This document shows, in pieces, positions 55,269 through 64,000 of a DNA stretch of 64,000 nt. Both the position numbers and the translations under genes were made by a program. The first letter of the stretch is position 1. Each line of letters starts with the position of its first letter. This DNA comes from Notospermus geniculatus (lineage: Eukaryota > Nemertea > Pilidiophora > Heteronemertea > Lineidae): NCBI GenBank assembly GCA_002633025.1, contig NMRB01000925.1:34477-98476 (forward strand), read 5' to 3'. Under the pieces are notes generated by a model that did not search any database, was not told the DNA's origin, and saw only the letters and a list, made by a program, of their open reading frames with translations.

Positions 55269-55495
55269 ACGGGAGAATCCAACTTACCTCGACGCGAGTC
55301 CAGGTCATAAAAATTTTGTAAGTTCTAATAATATCGTAATATAGTAGGGGTAGCATAATGGCAGATGGAACAGCTTAGGTATAATACAAGCTGTTCCATT
55401 TACCATTATGCTACCCCTACTATATTACGGTATTATTAGAACTTAGAAAATTTTTATGACATGGACTCGCGTCGAGGTAAGTTGGATTCTCCCGT
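55269..55495. mobile_element. 227-bp near-perfect palindromic MITE
   Basis: Arms of about 110 bp (ACGGGAGAATCCAACTTACC and complement, then GTAGGGGTAGCATAATGG and complement) around a loop of about 10 bases, with very few mismatches. TATGT occurs on both sides (55264-55268 and 55495-55499); TA alone is also possible as the target duplication. It lies in the final codons of the receptor pseudogene. Confidence 0.85.
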
Positions 55496-55530
55496 ATGTT
55501 TTTGCAAAAAGTTGAAATAAATCACAGATT

Positions 55531-56554
55531 ATTCGCGCACCGTGAAATGGAATTCAAGGCATCAAGTTGACAGATTTATATACCCCACACCTACAAAAAA
55601 GTTAAAGCTGCTGCCTATAACGTAAAGCCCAAATTCAGGCAGTGAGAGACATCTGGTGGCAACACATGAAGTGTATTTCTCATTTACTTCATCGTTTGCA
55701 GTTCAGCCTTTATGTTTGCTTCCTTTACGGTTGTAGCAGTTGAGCTAAAATGCATGCTGATGGTCATCTAACACAGATAAAAGTCCACCTCGTTATGACG
55801 TAGGCTTACTGTAGTCGGGACCTTTCGCCCGATGGAGCGCGCAGCCCGATTGGGAAGTGTTGCCCAATCGAGATGTCTTTCAGCACCCAGTTCGAGCTGT
55901 AACATCCTGATTGAGCAGTCTCAAATCTCATACTCGACATTTCGCAGACATTGAGGCATTTGCGCATGCTGAGTAGTTCATGAAAGAAGGGCGAGGAATG
56001 ACAACTGAGCTACACAAAAAACACCTTTTGAAAAAAATCAATCTCGAGCTTTATTGCTGACAAACACCCAAGGTGGCTATTTCGGGTAGATGACCGCAAT
56101 TTTCTAAGGTAGTATCAGATACAGCTTGCTCTTAGGTATATACGTATTCCAATGTTTGTTAGCATAATCCATTGATGGAAGTGGATAAATAAAAAATGTG
56201 TTGGGTGGGTAAATAGAGCCCATATGGAATAGCCCTTAAAATAAGATTATTACAGCCTTGGTTAAGTTGAATTCATAACAAATATAAACATCGAGGGGTC
56301 TTTTGGGGCCACCCAACGCAAAACATAACTGTCATTGAACTAACTACAGAACTCTCGACCATCCATCTACCACCAAACCATGACCTTGCAGTCGCGGATA
56401 CAGGATTTTTGGCAGAGGTGGTCAGGGCCGCCGAAGGTGGTCGTTGCAGGCTGGGCTGTGTGGGGCCTCCCCAAGAAATGTTGAGCGTAGACCGTAGACG
56501 CGATTTCCTGGCATCTCGGTATCAAAAGAGAAACTTTATTTATTACGGTTTTTT
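55531..56554. other. no gene seen
   Basis: A 52-base phrase at 56038-56089 (CAATCTCGAGCTTTATTGCT ... GGCTATTTCGGGT) recurs in direct orientation at 56955-57005, suggesting a dispersed repeat or a duplicated flank. Confidence 0.45.
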
Positions 56555-56897
56555 GCTTAGGCCAAAAAAATTGTATCTGTTTCTTGTCCCGCAACTCAGC
56601 AGAAATTGATGCGAGCATTCGAATTTTTTTTATTTTCCAATAATTGTTTTTTTCAGTTATCTTCATGGATGGGGGGAAATATTACCAGCAAACTATCTCT
56701 CTACATGTTTAAAGCACAAGTTTCATGAAAAATCAATGTAATTTTAAGTGATGAAGCATTGCTATGCATTTTATAGAAGGTGCTGCGGAAGTAAAGTGAG
56801 AAAATTTTAAATTGGTGAAAAAAAATTCCGATGCGAACGGCTCGGGAGTGACGCGGACGCGGACAAGAAACAGATATACTTTTTTGGCCTTATTGTC
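56555..56897. mobile_element. inverted-repeat element
   Basis: AGGCCAAAAAAATTGTATCT followed by GTTTCTTGTCCCGC, with an inverted match at 56862-56897. The arms are about 45 bp at moderate identity; a weakly related TCGAATTTTTTTT block is also mirrored. Confidence 0.5.
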
Positions 56898-57514
56898 TTT
56901 TGGCTACTATAATTATTGAAAAAATGGTGTCGGGGAGCAGAGGGTTTGAAAAATTCAATCTCGAGCTTCATCGCTAACAAACACCCAAGGTGGCTATTTC
57001 GGGTCCCCCGCCCGTATCAACGCCTGCCTTGACACACGGCAGCCAACATGTCGAAGCTTCCGTAATCAAGAAGACCAATTACCCAGATTGACCGATCGCT
57101 GATTTCACCGAACGAGTCAAAGGGTCTCGGGCGCCGTTCGTTTCATTGACCACAGTGCAGCACCGTCACGTAAAACGAAAGATAAAATGCTTATTTTTAC
57201 TGTTGTTTACTCTGACAAAATAATTTTGTATGGAATTACATGTATTCCCATTTTTGTGTTCCTGAGGAACTTCCTGACTGTTCGAGGACATCAGCGCAAA
57301 TTCGACACTTGCGAAGAGGAAGACAAAGCTGTCGTCGGCCTCGACACAGACTTCCTCTGTCCAAAATCTGCACGTCATTTTTGAACATGCAGATTTGAGT
57401 CAGAGCTCAGTGTGTTTCGTTGTGTTTGATCATAAGATCGTCAAGGTCAAATGTCATGGAAACTGCAGCTGGCCTACTTCATAGGTCAGTATTTGGGTAT
57501 AGAGCAATATGCCA

Positions 57515-58281
57515 CTTTAGTTCCCGAAGCCGCCGCTAGGGCTAGAAGGCTTCGGTATTGGCCGCCATTTTATTGTTGACGTCATTTTAGGAATCCATTT
57601 TTACCGAAAAATTTCATTCTCCCCTGTCTAAAAAACGGCGATGATCGTGAACTTTTTTTACAGATCTGCAACACACACAAGCATTCTCATCGAAAAATTT
57701 CCTCGTTGTTGCCATTCCGCGGGATACGGTATGTTTGATTACATTTAGCACCCACGTGGCTAGGGACATCCCCATTCCAAAAATAACCCGTGATATCAAC
57801 ATGATGATCTGTAAATAGAGCTGAAAGGGTAAATGTCGTCCTGGGTATATACAAAGATTACCCAGGATCTCAATTTTCACTAAAACAATACCCTGGGTGT
57901 ACTTTCGGTAGCTTAACATCACCCAGCATCGTAGTATGACACCTGGATTCGAGGTTGTCTCGCCCGTGGTCACGTGACTGCCTGAAGAATGTCATGAACA
58001 GCTACACTCAACAAGTACCGCGGCGCGAGACCGCGAGATTCCACGGGATTTCTAAATAGGACTCGTTCCTAGGCACCGATTGCGGAAGCTGGGTGATGTT
58101 TGGCTACCGAAACTACACCCAGGGTATTGTTTTAGTGAAGATTGAGATCCTGGGTAATCTTTATACCCAGGACGACATTTACCCTTTCAGCGTAAATAGA
58201 TCGGCAACAAGTTTTATGCCGCAAAAATGGCGGCCAGTACCGATGCCTTCTAACCCTAGCAGCGGCTTCGGGACCCAAATG
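57515..58281. mobile_element. DNA element with GGTTCCCGAAGCC ends, copy 2, carrying a nested element
   Basis: Ends CACTTTAGTTCCCGAAGCCG and the complement of CATTTGGGTCCCGAAGCCGC. Inner sequence matches copy 1 at 54687 (CACACAAGCATTCTCATCGA; acccacgtggct). It is longer than copy 1 because of the nested 362-bp element. Confidence 0.75.
57830..58191. mobile_element. 362-bp Mutator-like MITE with 9-bp target duplication
   Basis: GTAAATAGA flanks both sides exactly (57821-57829 and 58192-58200). Ends GCTGAAAGGGTAAATGTCGT and complement; the arms of about 90 bp contain CCTGGGTATA...ATTACCCAGG sub-palindromes, the same design as the element at 50485. The shared core ATGTCGTCCTGGGTA identifies one family. 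Confidence 0.88.
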
Positions 58282-58420
58282 AGTTATGCGTTGGCCTATC
58301 CATCCACATCGAAAGTGGCTGTTTTCATGATTCGAGCCGAAGGTGATTGTCTTCATCTCCATTGAAAATGGCTGTTTTCATCCACGCCAGAATTTTTTGC
58401 TGGCTGTAACGTTTTTCAGT

Positions 58421-60651
58421 ATGTACCGTGTGCCAGTGTGACATTACAATAGATTTACAGAATAAGGAGCGACACACGAAGAAACAGTTAATCTGTTTCC
58501 CAGTTTGTTCCAAACAATGGGAGTGACATAGAAAAATGTCCACACTGAAAAACGTTACACACAAAAATTATTATCCCATACAACACAAAAAAATATTATT
58601 ACATGAACATGTACATGTAATTTGATTAGTAATAACGGACAAAATAACAAGAAGGGAAAGATGAAATCAATTGTCATATTTAGCATCATCCAACAAACAA
58701 TGAATGGGACAAGACAATGCATTTTTTTCAGTTCGTATTGATTGTCAAGTATTCCCTTGTGAAGTTGAGGCTGAACGGCGGCTGTAAATTAGCTTGGAGG
58801 CATATCTCTGACAAAGCTTGTCACACGGAACGATTTTTCGATCGTATTCCCCGTATGTAACTTCTACCACATCAAGGACAGTTCACAGTAAGTCCATCGT
58901 CTCGTATTTGAAAAATGATGGATTTTATGATGTTTGGATTTTACGATTTCCGTAATTGGGCAACGAAATTTTCCTTACAAATAAGTTTTGAATTTCGGAG
59001 ATTTGTACGCTACCATTCGACGTAATGTTTCCTGTGAACAACTCGGTCAAGAAGTATTATCCTACAATGAGCGCTCCTCTGACTTGTCTTTATTCTCTCT
59101 AGTAAAAAGAAAAATCGCGATACCATCCTGTAATTTCAACCTCATGTACTAGGTGTTTGATTTGTTTAGAATGACCCATATCAGTTGAGGCTGTTCTTGG
59201 TGCATTCCTCGTGAAGTAATCGTCCAATTTTATTAGAATAACTGTATATTGTAGAGGTGGGGGAAAGGGTGGGGGAAAGATGAAAGTCGAGAGATTAGTC
59301 GGTATTTCGTACTCTTTGAAAGTAAGAATTCATTGCATCTTTTCCAAGGATAGTTATCGGGTGGAGATCTTCCTGCAGCCTATGACTGGAATTTTTATTC
59401 TGACTCGTATCTCTTGAAGAAGAAGCATTTTGTTTACTGAACGCCTGCAACAACGTTCAATTTCAGAGTGGCTACGCATTCTTTCGCAACCCTCATTTCG
59501 TAGGGCCCATATCACATCTCTGAAAACAGGGGCACATGATTACCAAAAAGCACAGCCATTTTCAGGAGTAATTCTGGCATGTCACCTACTTTTCACGTTT
59601 TACAGTGATGATACAGTATATCATAGTCAGGTGGCAGTATTTCATGTTCGAAGTCGTATTTCAGCAACTAGAGTTTACAGTGATCCCCGGCCATTTAAAA
59701 GGGCACTGTATTCCTTCCCTATCCTGCGCTAAACATACACCCGTGTTAAGGGAGACCTCTATTGACAATTTTTTCTAAACTACCGTTTATCAACCTCGCC
59801 CCATGTGGAGTATGAACTCTCGTTCCTAGGGTAGCCACGTATGCATTGTATTGTATTCATACATGTACATTCTACATTTACTGGGGCGAAAGCAATATTA
59901 CGTTGGAGAATGATGCAATCACCGCAGGTGGCGCCGGCTATCGACAAAAAGTGGCAACATCGTGGCCCTTTAATGATGAAATTCCATTGAAAGTAAACAA
60001 CAGCTGGAAATCGGGGCCTGAATTGCTGGATTTTATTTTAGCCAGGCAAGTCCGAAATCCAAATCAGTTGTAATTGACGATAACGTGACTATGGTTTCCA
60101 TCTCAATGATTTCAAAATGTCGCTGTAAAGAAAATATCGCACGTTTCTTGATCAGTTTAGTTTATTATTCATCTTTACATGTAGTTTCCTCAGAAAACTG
60201 CAAGACAGTTTTTACTAAAGTTATTATGCGTGATACACGGCAAATCATTGGATTTTGCCGAGCAAGATCCTTACTTCTGTGCTCGAGGATAGCAATATTA
60301 TGGCCATCACCTTATATGAATAATTTATATTATCACTCAAATACATGTATGTGTGCCATGCTTTCGTTCACGTTAGCGACTTCTATCCGTGAACCGAAGA
60401 CTGTGTGGCTTAAAAAGGTAAGTTTACAATTTTAGCTGTGATCCATACACCCGGGTCAATACATGTACGTGTACATTCCCTCCATCCGGACTATTTCTGC
60501 GGACGATCGGTACCGTAGTGATAGGCTATTGCAATACATGCCAAATTCCATTTGGCATCTATTTCATGGTTTCATGCACAAAACGTTTCGTCGACCTACT
60601 TTTGTCTGATCGGTTCACAGTTGGGGTGTGCGTAACGTACATGTACATGTA
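58421..60651. other. no confident gene
   Basis: Two ORFs of 100 and 116 codons (59430-59732 and 60085-60435) have no recognisable domains. The second is followed by AAAAAGGTAAGTTT (60413-60426), a good donor-like sequence, so an unrecognised exon is possible but unsupported. A partial inverted pair surrounds 58380-58560 (GTAACGTTTTTCAGT and ACTGAAAAACGTTAC), spanning about 180 bp, probably another MITE. Confidence 0.35.
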
Positions 60652-60762
60652 GGTATCCGCCACGGGTTACTGACGACTACGTACGACTACAATAAGATCA
60701 GTGCATAACGCATGCATGGGGTTACGGGCGCACGTAGTCGTCAGTAACCCGTGGCGGATACC
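60652..60762. mobile_element. 111-bp palindromic MITE
   Basis: GGTATCCGCCACGGGTTACT and its exact complement; the arms of 31 bp are perfect through GACGACTACGT. Confidence 0.8.
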
Positions 60763-60905
60763 TTGTAGGACCCAGGCTCATGAGACGAGCCGGAAAATCG
60801 AGGAAAATCACTCATTGTCTATGACCGTGCGCGAAAAATAGTTCTATCTTCATTACTTTATTATGATTATCTATCATCTACTATCAGATAAAAAAATTGA
60901 GTGAT

Positions 60906-62801
60906 GGAGGTTGAGATCAGCAACTTCTCACGGATCATTACACGTATGCAGACAAAATTCTGTCAGTGAGGACAAATTTTGTGTGCATTTCGATCCGTAC
61001 ACGTAAGAAACCGTGATAAGTCCAGTCGACCCGCAAAGGTCCTTTTCTACGGCATATTTATTTTGCGCGCGGGAAAATAATAGGAGATCGGGGGTATTCG
61101 AAAAACCTGGACTGAGAAACACTGGATTGGATTGGAGTCTGACTCACTGCACTCCACCAACTTGATTTTGTTTGTCCGAACAAAAGATGTTAGTGTCATG
61201 TGTTGAAAAACCGCGAGTACTATAAAAATAAAAAAGAATAAAGGAATCCAGCTCCCTTTGCATCGTCATACCGTCTCGTGGGTATGTTATCATCGAAAGT
61301 AGGACTATACTGCGTACAGGCAGACAGCATGACAGGCCTAAATTAAAACTTGTCATGTTTTGAAGAATGTTAATGTTGAGGCGTGAAGGCAGTTCAGTGA
61401 CTTAACCTTTTCAGTCCAAATGAAATAATTCTTGGAAAGAAGCTGTTCTACATGTATAGACATTTACCTACAATATATTTGCATTATAGTAATGCCATTA
61501 TCAATGAGTGATATGAAAATTCCCGAAAACAGTGCATTATTGTCAATATTGTCCTTCAATTAATCAGGAGAGTGTCCTGTCCTTGTCTCATGCATAGCCC
61601 ATTACACTCAGTAGAGAGTCAAGAGATTACCTCGAAGTAATTGGCATAGCCTACGTACTCTGTACCGAACCTTCAGATCATTGTGTGCTAAAAAAACACT
61701 ACCAAAATAGAAACATGCGCGAATTATGAGGCAACCGACCCCAGTCCTTACAAAACGCCTGGAATAACGGTATTCTTTGAGATTTTACAAGTTATAAGTA
61801 AAAAGGACTTCAATTAGATACAAATTGAACCCAGACTTCAATAGGCCAACCATCCACTACCCCAGCTACGAACAGTAGTTTAGGCCTACAAACAAGCAAT
61901 TGGGGTTAACAGCCATAAACACTTGACACTGATATCTGATCGGTGTCTTTTGTTTTTAGAAGTTCGTGAAGACAGTCCAGGTGGTGGAGAACAGTGAGTC
62001 ACAGTCCAATCCAATCCAATCCAGGTTTTCTCAGTCCAGGGTTTTCGAATACCCGGCGATCGGGGCCCTCGACGAGGTTTCTCGAGTACCTCATTCGAGA
62101 AATCGGACACCTAGCACAAAATTGCGTTTATCGAGAAGACCGTTCAAATTCAACCACATAAACCATATATCAGTGTTTAGCTAAGACATTGAGCGTTCCA
62201 TTAGTGTAATTTATTTTGGCATAAAGCAAACGAGTGAAGAGAAATCATTTAAGAAATTTCGTCCTCCGCACAGAATTGGAGGTCATTTCACGAATTGGAG
62301 TAGAACGTTGTTAAAAACATCGCCATAACTCCATAAATACTTGCCTGCATAAAACCAGCAAAACTGAATAGACGAAGAAACTATCAATCTCCAATCTGTG
62401 TTAATTTCATACTTCGGCATGGTATTCCAAGTTTTTGTACGCAGTTTGAACATCAGTAGGTAACGATTCTCGCAGTCATAACCTGGTTGCTTGGACGTCC
62501 GACGTGGCGCTGATTGACGATTCTACTAGTCAGCGCCACCGCCGGAGCCCATGGAACCAAGTTAGACAATGGATAAACGGAAGGAGATTTCTTGAAAATG
62601 TGGTTGTGTTTCGGGGTGATTTTCAACCCCTCAGACTAATCGTGCGTAATTAGTGATTGTTTTATAGCGTCTGCTACGCCTACGTCACTGCCTCGCTTTC
62701 GTTCAGTGATTTAGCAGTTAGTACCGCCAAATACCGCGGCTGACACGTCGTGGCGCTGTTCATACCTTTGCGGGTCGACTAAGTCGCTGATCTCAACCTC
62801 C
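60906..62801. mobile_element. larger inverted-repeat element
   Basis: GGAGGTTGAGATCAGC at the left and complement at the right, with GTCGACCCGCAAAGG mirrored further in (61025 and 62769). The interior is non-coding and contains the element at 61087-62060. Confidence 0.45.
61087..62060. mobile_element. nested DNA element with long inverted ends
   Basis: ATCGGGGGTATTCGAAAAAC and complement; the arms of about 60 bp include TGGACTGAGAAA and GGATTGGATTGGA on both sides, with CAATC units repeated once more at the right. About 840 bp of non-coding interior. Confidence 0.65.
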
Positions 62802-64000
62802 TTAAGGGATTACAAAACATGCACTTGTTTTAATGTTTTTGACTTTATTTGATACTGATATGGGATGGGAAAGCATGCTCGAATTTGCAAAGCACTTAGG
62901 CACCTGGTAGTGTCGTAAGCGGAGCATCACAAAATGGAACTAGAACTGTGAAATTTGCTTGACAGCAAATTTGATGGTCCCCAGGCAGGAAAATTTTGAA
63001 TGGAAGGTTCACTGGCTGAGTGAAAGGGTGAAATTTGCTTTACATTAAAGGGTGGAGACTGGGTGGAGGTTCAAATTGTGAAATCTTTGCTTGGTTTGGT
63101 CTGGGGGGGGGGCAGATCTGCTGTGAAACTGAATTGACAGTCAATGGTAACTGAGAGATATTATTAAGTGACTGAGTGGCAAAGGGTTAATATTGAGTTC
63201 GGTTTTATGTGTGACTCCGGGATGACTTGAAAAATTCAAATCAACACATTTCCTGCACTCTTTCCTGATAAAGAAATGGTTGGTGACTCAGGTCTACCAT
63301 GGAGTGTGATCAACAATCTCTGGTGAAAAATGATATCTTTAGTTCCTTAGCCTTGGGTGGGAAGGGGTTAATACCACATGATTGGCTTACAATCCTTGTT
63401 GAATCAAGTCACATACCTTATTAGACCCCCTTGGTTGGGAAGGCGCCCCATAGTTGTTCAGTCACCCAAGCAGTAAACAAAACCCATGTGCAATTCTAAA
63501 ATTAGCATCATTCTGCTGACATTGCAATTCCGATGGTGCATCTTATAAAGTGCTTAGGCCTACTCAAATTTGCCTACTTGTGCAGAGTTGCACAATCACA
63601 GCAGGCTGAAATGAGCGAGTAGGGAGTATTTTTCAACAAATTTTTCACAGGATAGTTAGCTGACGTTACAAAATATGTTTGGGGTAGGTCACTGAGTATC
63701 CATTTCGCCAAATATCCTTACACTGCCTCTCTGAATGCTCGAAGTGAAACAAAATGGTGGAAGCCATTTTGAAACATTGTGTCTTATGCATGTTATGGGC
63801 CCATTCCCATTCGAGCACACGGCATTGTTTACATGCAGATCACCTCCCATTGGCTGATTTCAGCTTGACCTCACCAAACTTCAAGTTCATGTTTATTCAT
63901 GAGCAAAAATGTGAAAATTTAACCAAAACCGCTCAAAAAGTAATAGAAATTGGCAGAATTTTGGAAAACACTTTGTGTCTTTCCATGGACCCAATATATA
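62802..64000. other. no gene seen
   Basis: Unassigned sequence with short repeated phrases (GTGAAATTTGCTT at 62949 and 63029) and a G run at 63104. No ORF over 60 codons with a domain. Confidence 0.45.

Larger units (their letters stand above)
53338..55530 (+). pseudogene. rhodopsin-family receptor pseudogene, tandem copy 5
   Basis: Aligns with the intact receptors from MMNFSQST (53401) to the tail CKKLK (55510-55520) but is broken many times. Two nearly compensating shifts garble TM1 (53490-53560). A 2-base loss at 53687 (GGACACTTAAG where the other copies have GGACAGTTTTAAG) gives a stop before TM3. A 2-base gain at 53925 disrupts the second extracellular loop. At 54050 the frame is interrupted by the TTAA MITE (copy C), itself interrupted by a second element and an N at 55085. 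TM7 resumes at about 55212 (LLISVHIFLAKISVG in the shifted frame) and a 227-bp palindrome (55269-55495) splits the last codons. The segment MTVERFTALLFPLKAK (53759-53806) is still readable. Not functional. Confidence 0.85.
57040..58420 (+). repeat. receptor-unit downstream module (unit 5), interrupted
   Basis: 57100-57510 and 58284-58400 align with the modules after units 2 and 4 (AAAACGAAAGATAAAATGCTT, CTTCCTCTGTCCAAAATCTGC, GGTCAGTATTTGGGTA, then CGAAAGTGGCTGTTTTCAT). The element at 57515-58281 separates the two parts. Confidence 0.65.

Noticed and set aside
56038-57005. Pair of direct repeats as LTRs of a small retrotransposon
   Set aside because: The repeats are only about 50 bp, lack TG...CA ends, and no primer site, purine tract or coding sequence lies between them.

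Overview
The window looks like a piece of a marine invertebrate nuclear genome; a lophotrochozoan or an invertebrate deuterostome would both fit. The reasons are large gene-poor stretches, a very high density of short palindromic DNA transposons, frequent taggcct and acatgtaca words, single-exon rhodopsin-like receptors in tandem, a Ty3/gypsy element and an AT-rich capsid-like gene. No bacterial features (operons, ribosome binding sites, CRISPR) are present. The assembly has an 811-base gap (12791-13601), a 23-base gap (35390-35412) and single-N joins at 5854, 7336, 8596, 9335, 19191 and 55085, some of which are visibly artefactual.

Layout. Positions 1-12790 are transposon-rich intergenic DNA: palindromic MITEs, a 1-kb element packed with GAGTAC words, a cluster of nested MITEs at 3.4-5.1 kb, a frameshifted Cys-rich gene relic (6166-6750), and a 145-bp tandem repeat (10779-11641) carrying a CTCF-like motif. 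A truncated capsid (penton-like) gene lies beside the large gap on the minus strand (13602-14081). A Ty3/gypsy element occupies 16181-20229; its gag-pol frame is open, but the integrase core is missing at a single-N join and catalytic residues are substituted. From 20.8 to 24.7 kb is a stack of nested DNA elements, one of which carries a MADF-domain reading frame.

From 25.1 kb to about 58.4 kb the backbone is a direct tandem array of a seven-transmembrane receptor gene. Intact copies lie at 25105-26169, 36761-37765 and 46230-47234, a small fragment at 32382-32470 and a disrupted copy at 53338-55530. Each unit also has recognisable upstream and downstream non-coding modules. The array has been repeatedly opened by transposons: a roughly 6-kb nested insertion after unit 1, a CAGGGGCGTAGC element in unit 2, a TTAA-flanked 695-bp MITE in units 2, 3 and 5, a gypsy-related relic and a 1.5-kb element between units 3 and 4, and 9-bp-duplication elements in units 4 and 5. 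Because the units are paralogous, several insertions can be compared directly with the uninserted site. Units 3 and 4 are almost identical over the receptor 3' end and the following 1.1 kb but clearly diverged upstream, which suggests recent gene conversion.

The functional genes are therefore mainly the receptors, probably peptide or other small-ligand G-protein-coupled receptors with redundant or diverging specificities. Most of the rest is mobile DNA. The most unusual locus is 41484-43130, where a C2H2 finger and a 12-residue Arg/Asp/Glu repeat run in frame (after one shift) into a broken gypsy reverse transcriptase. Positions 58.4-64 kb hold only repeats and unannotated sequence.
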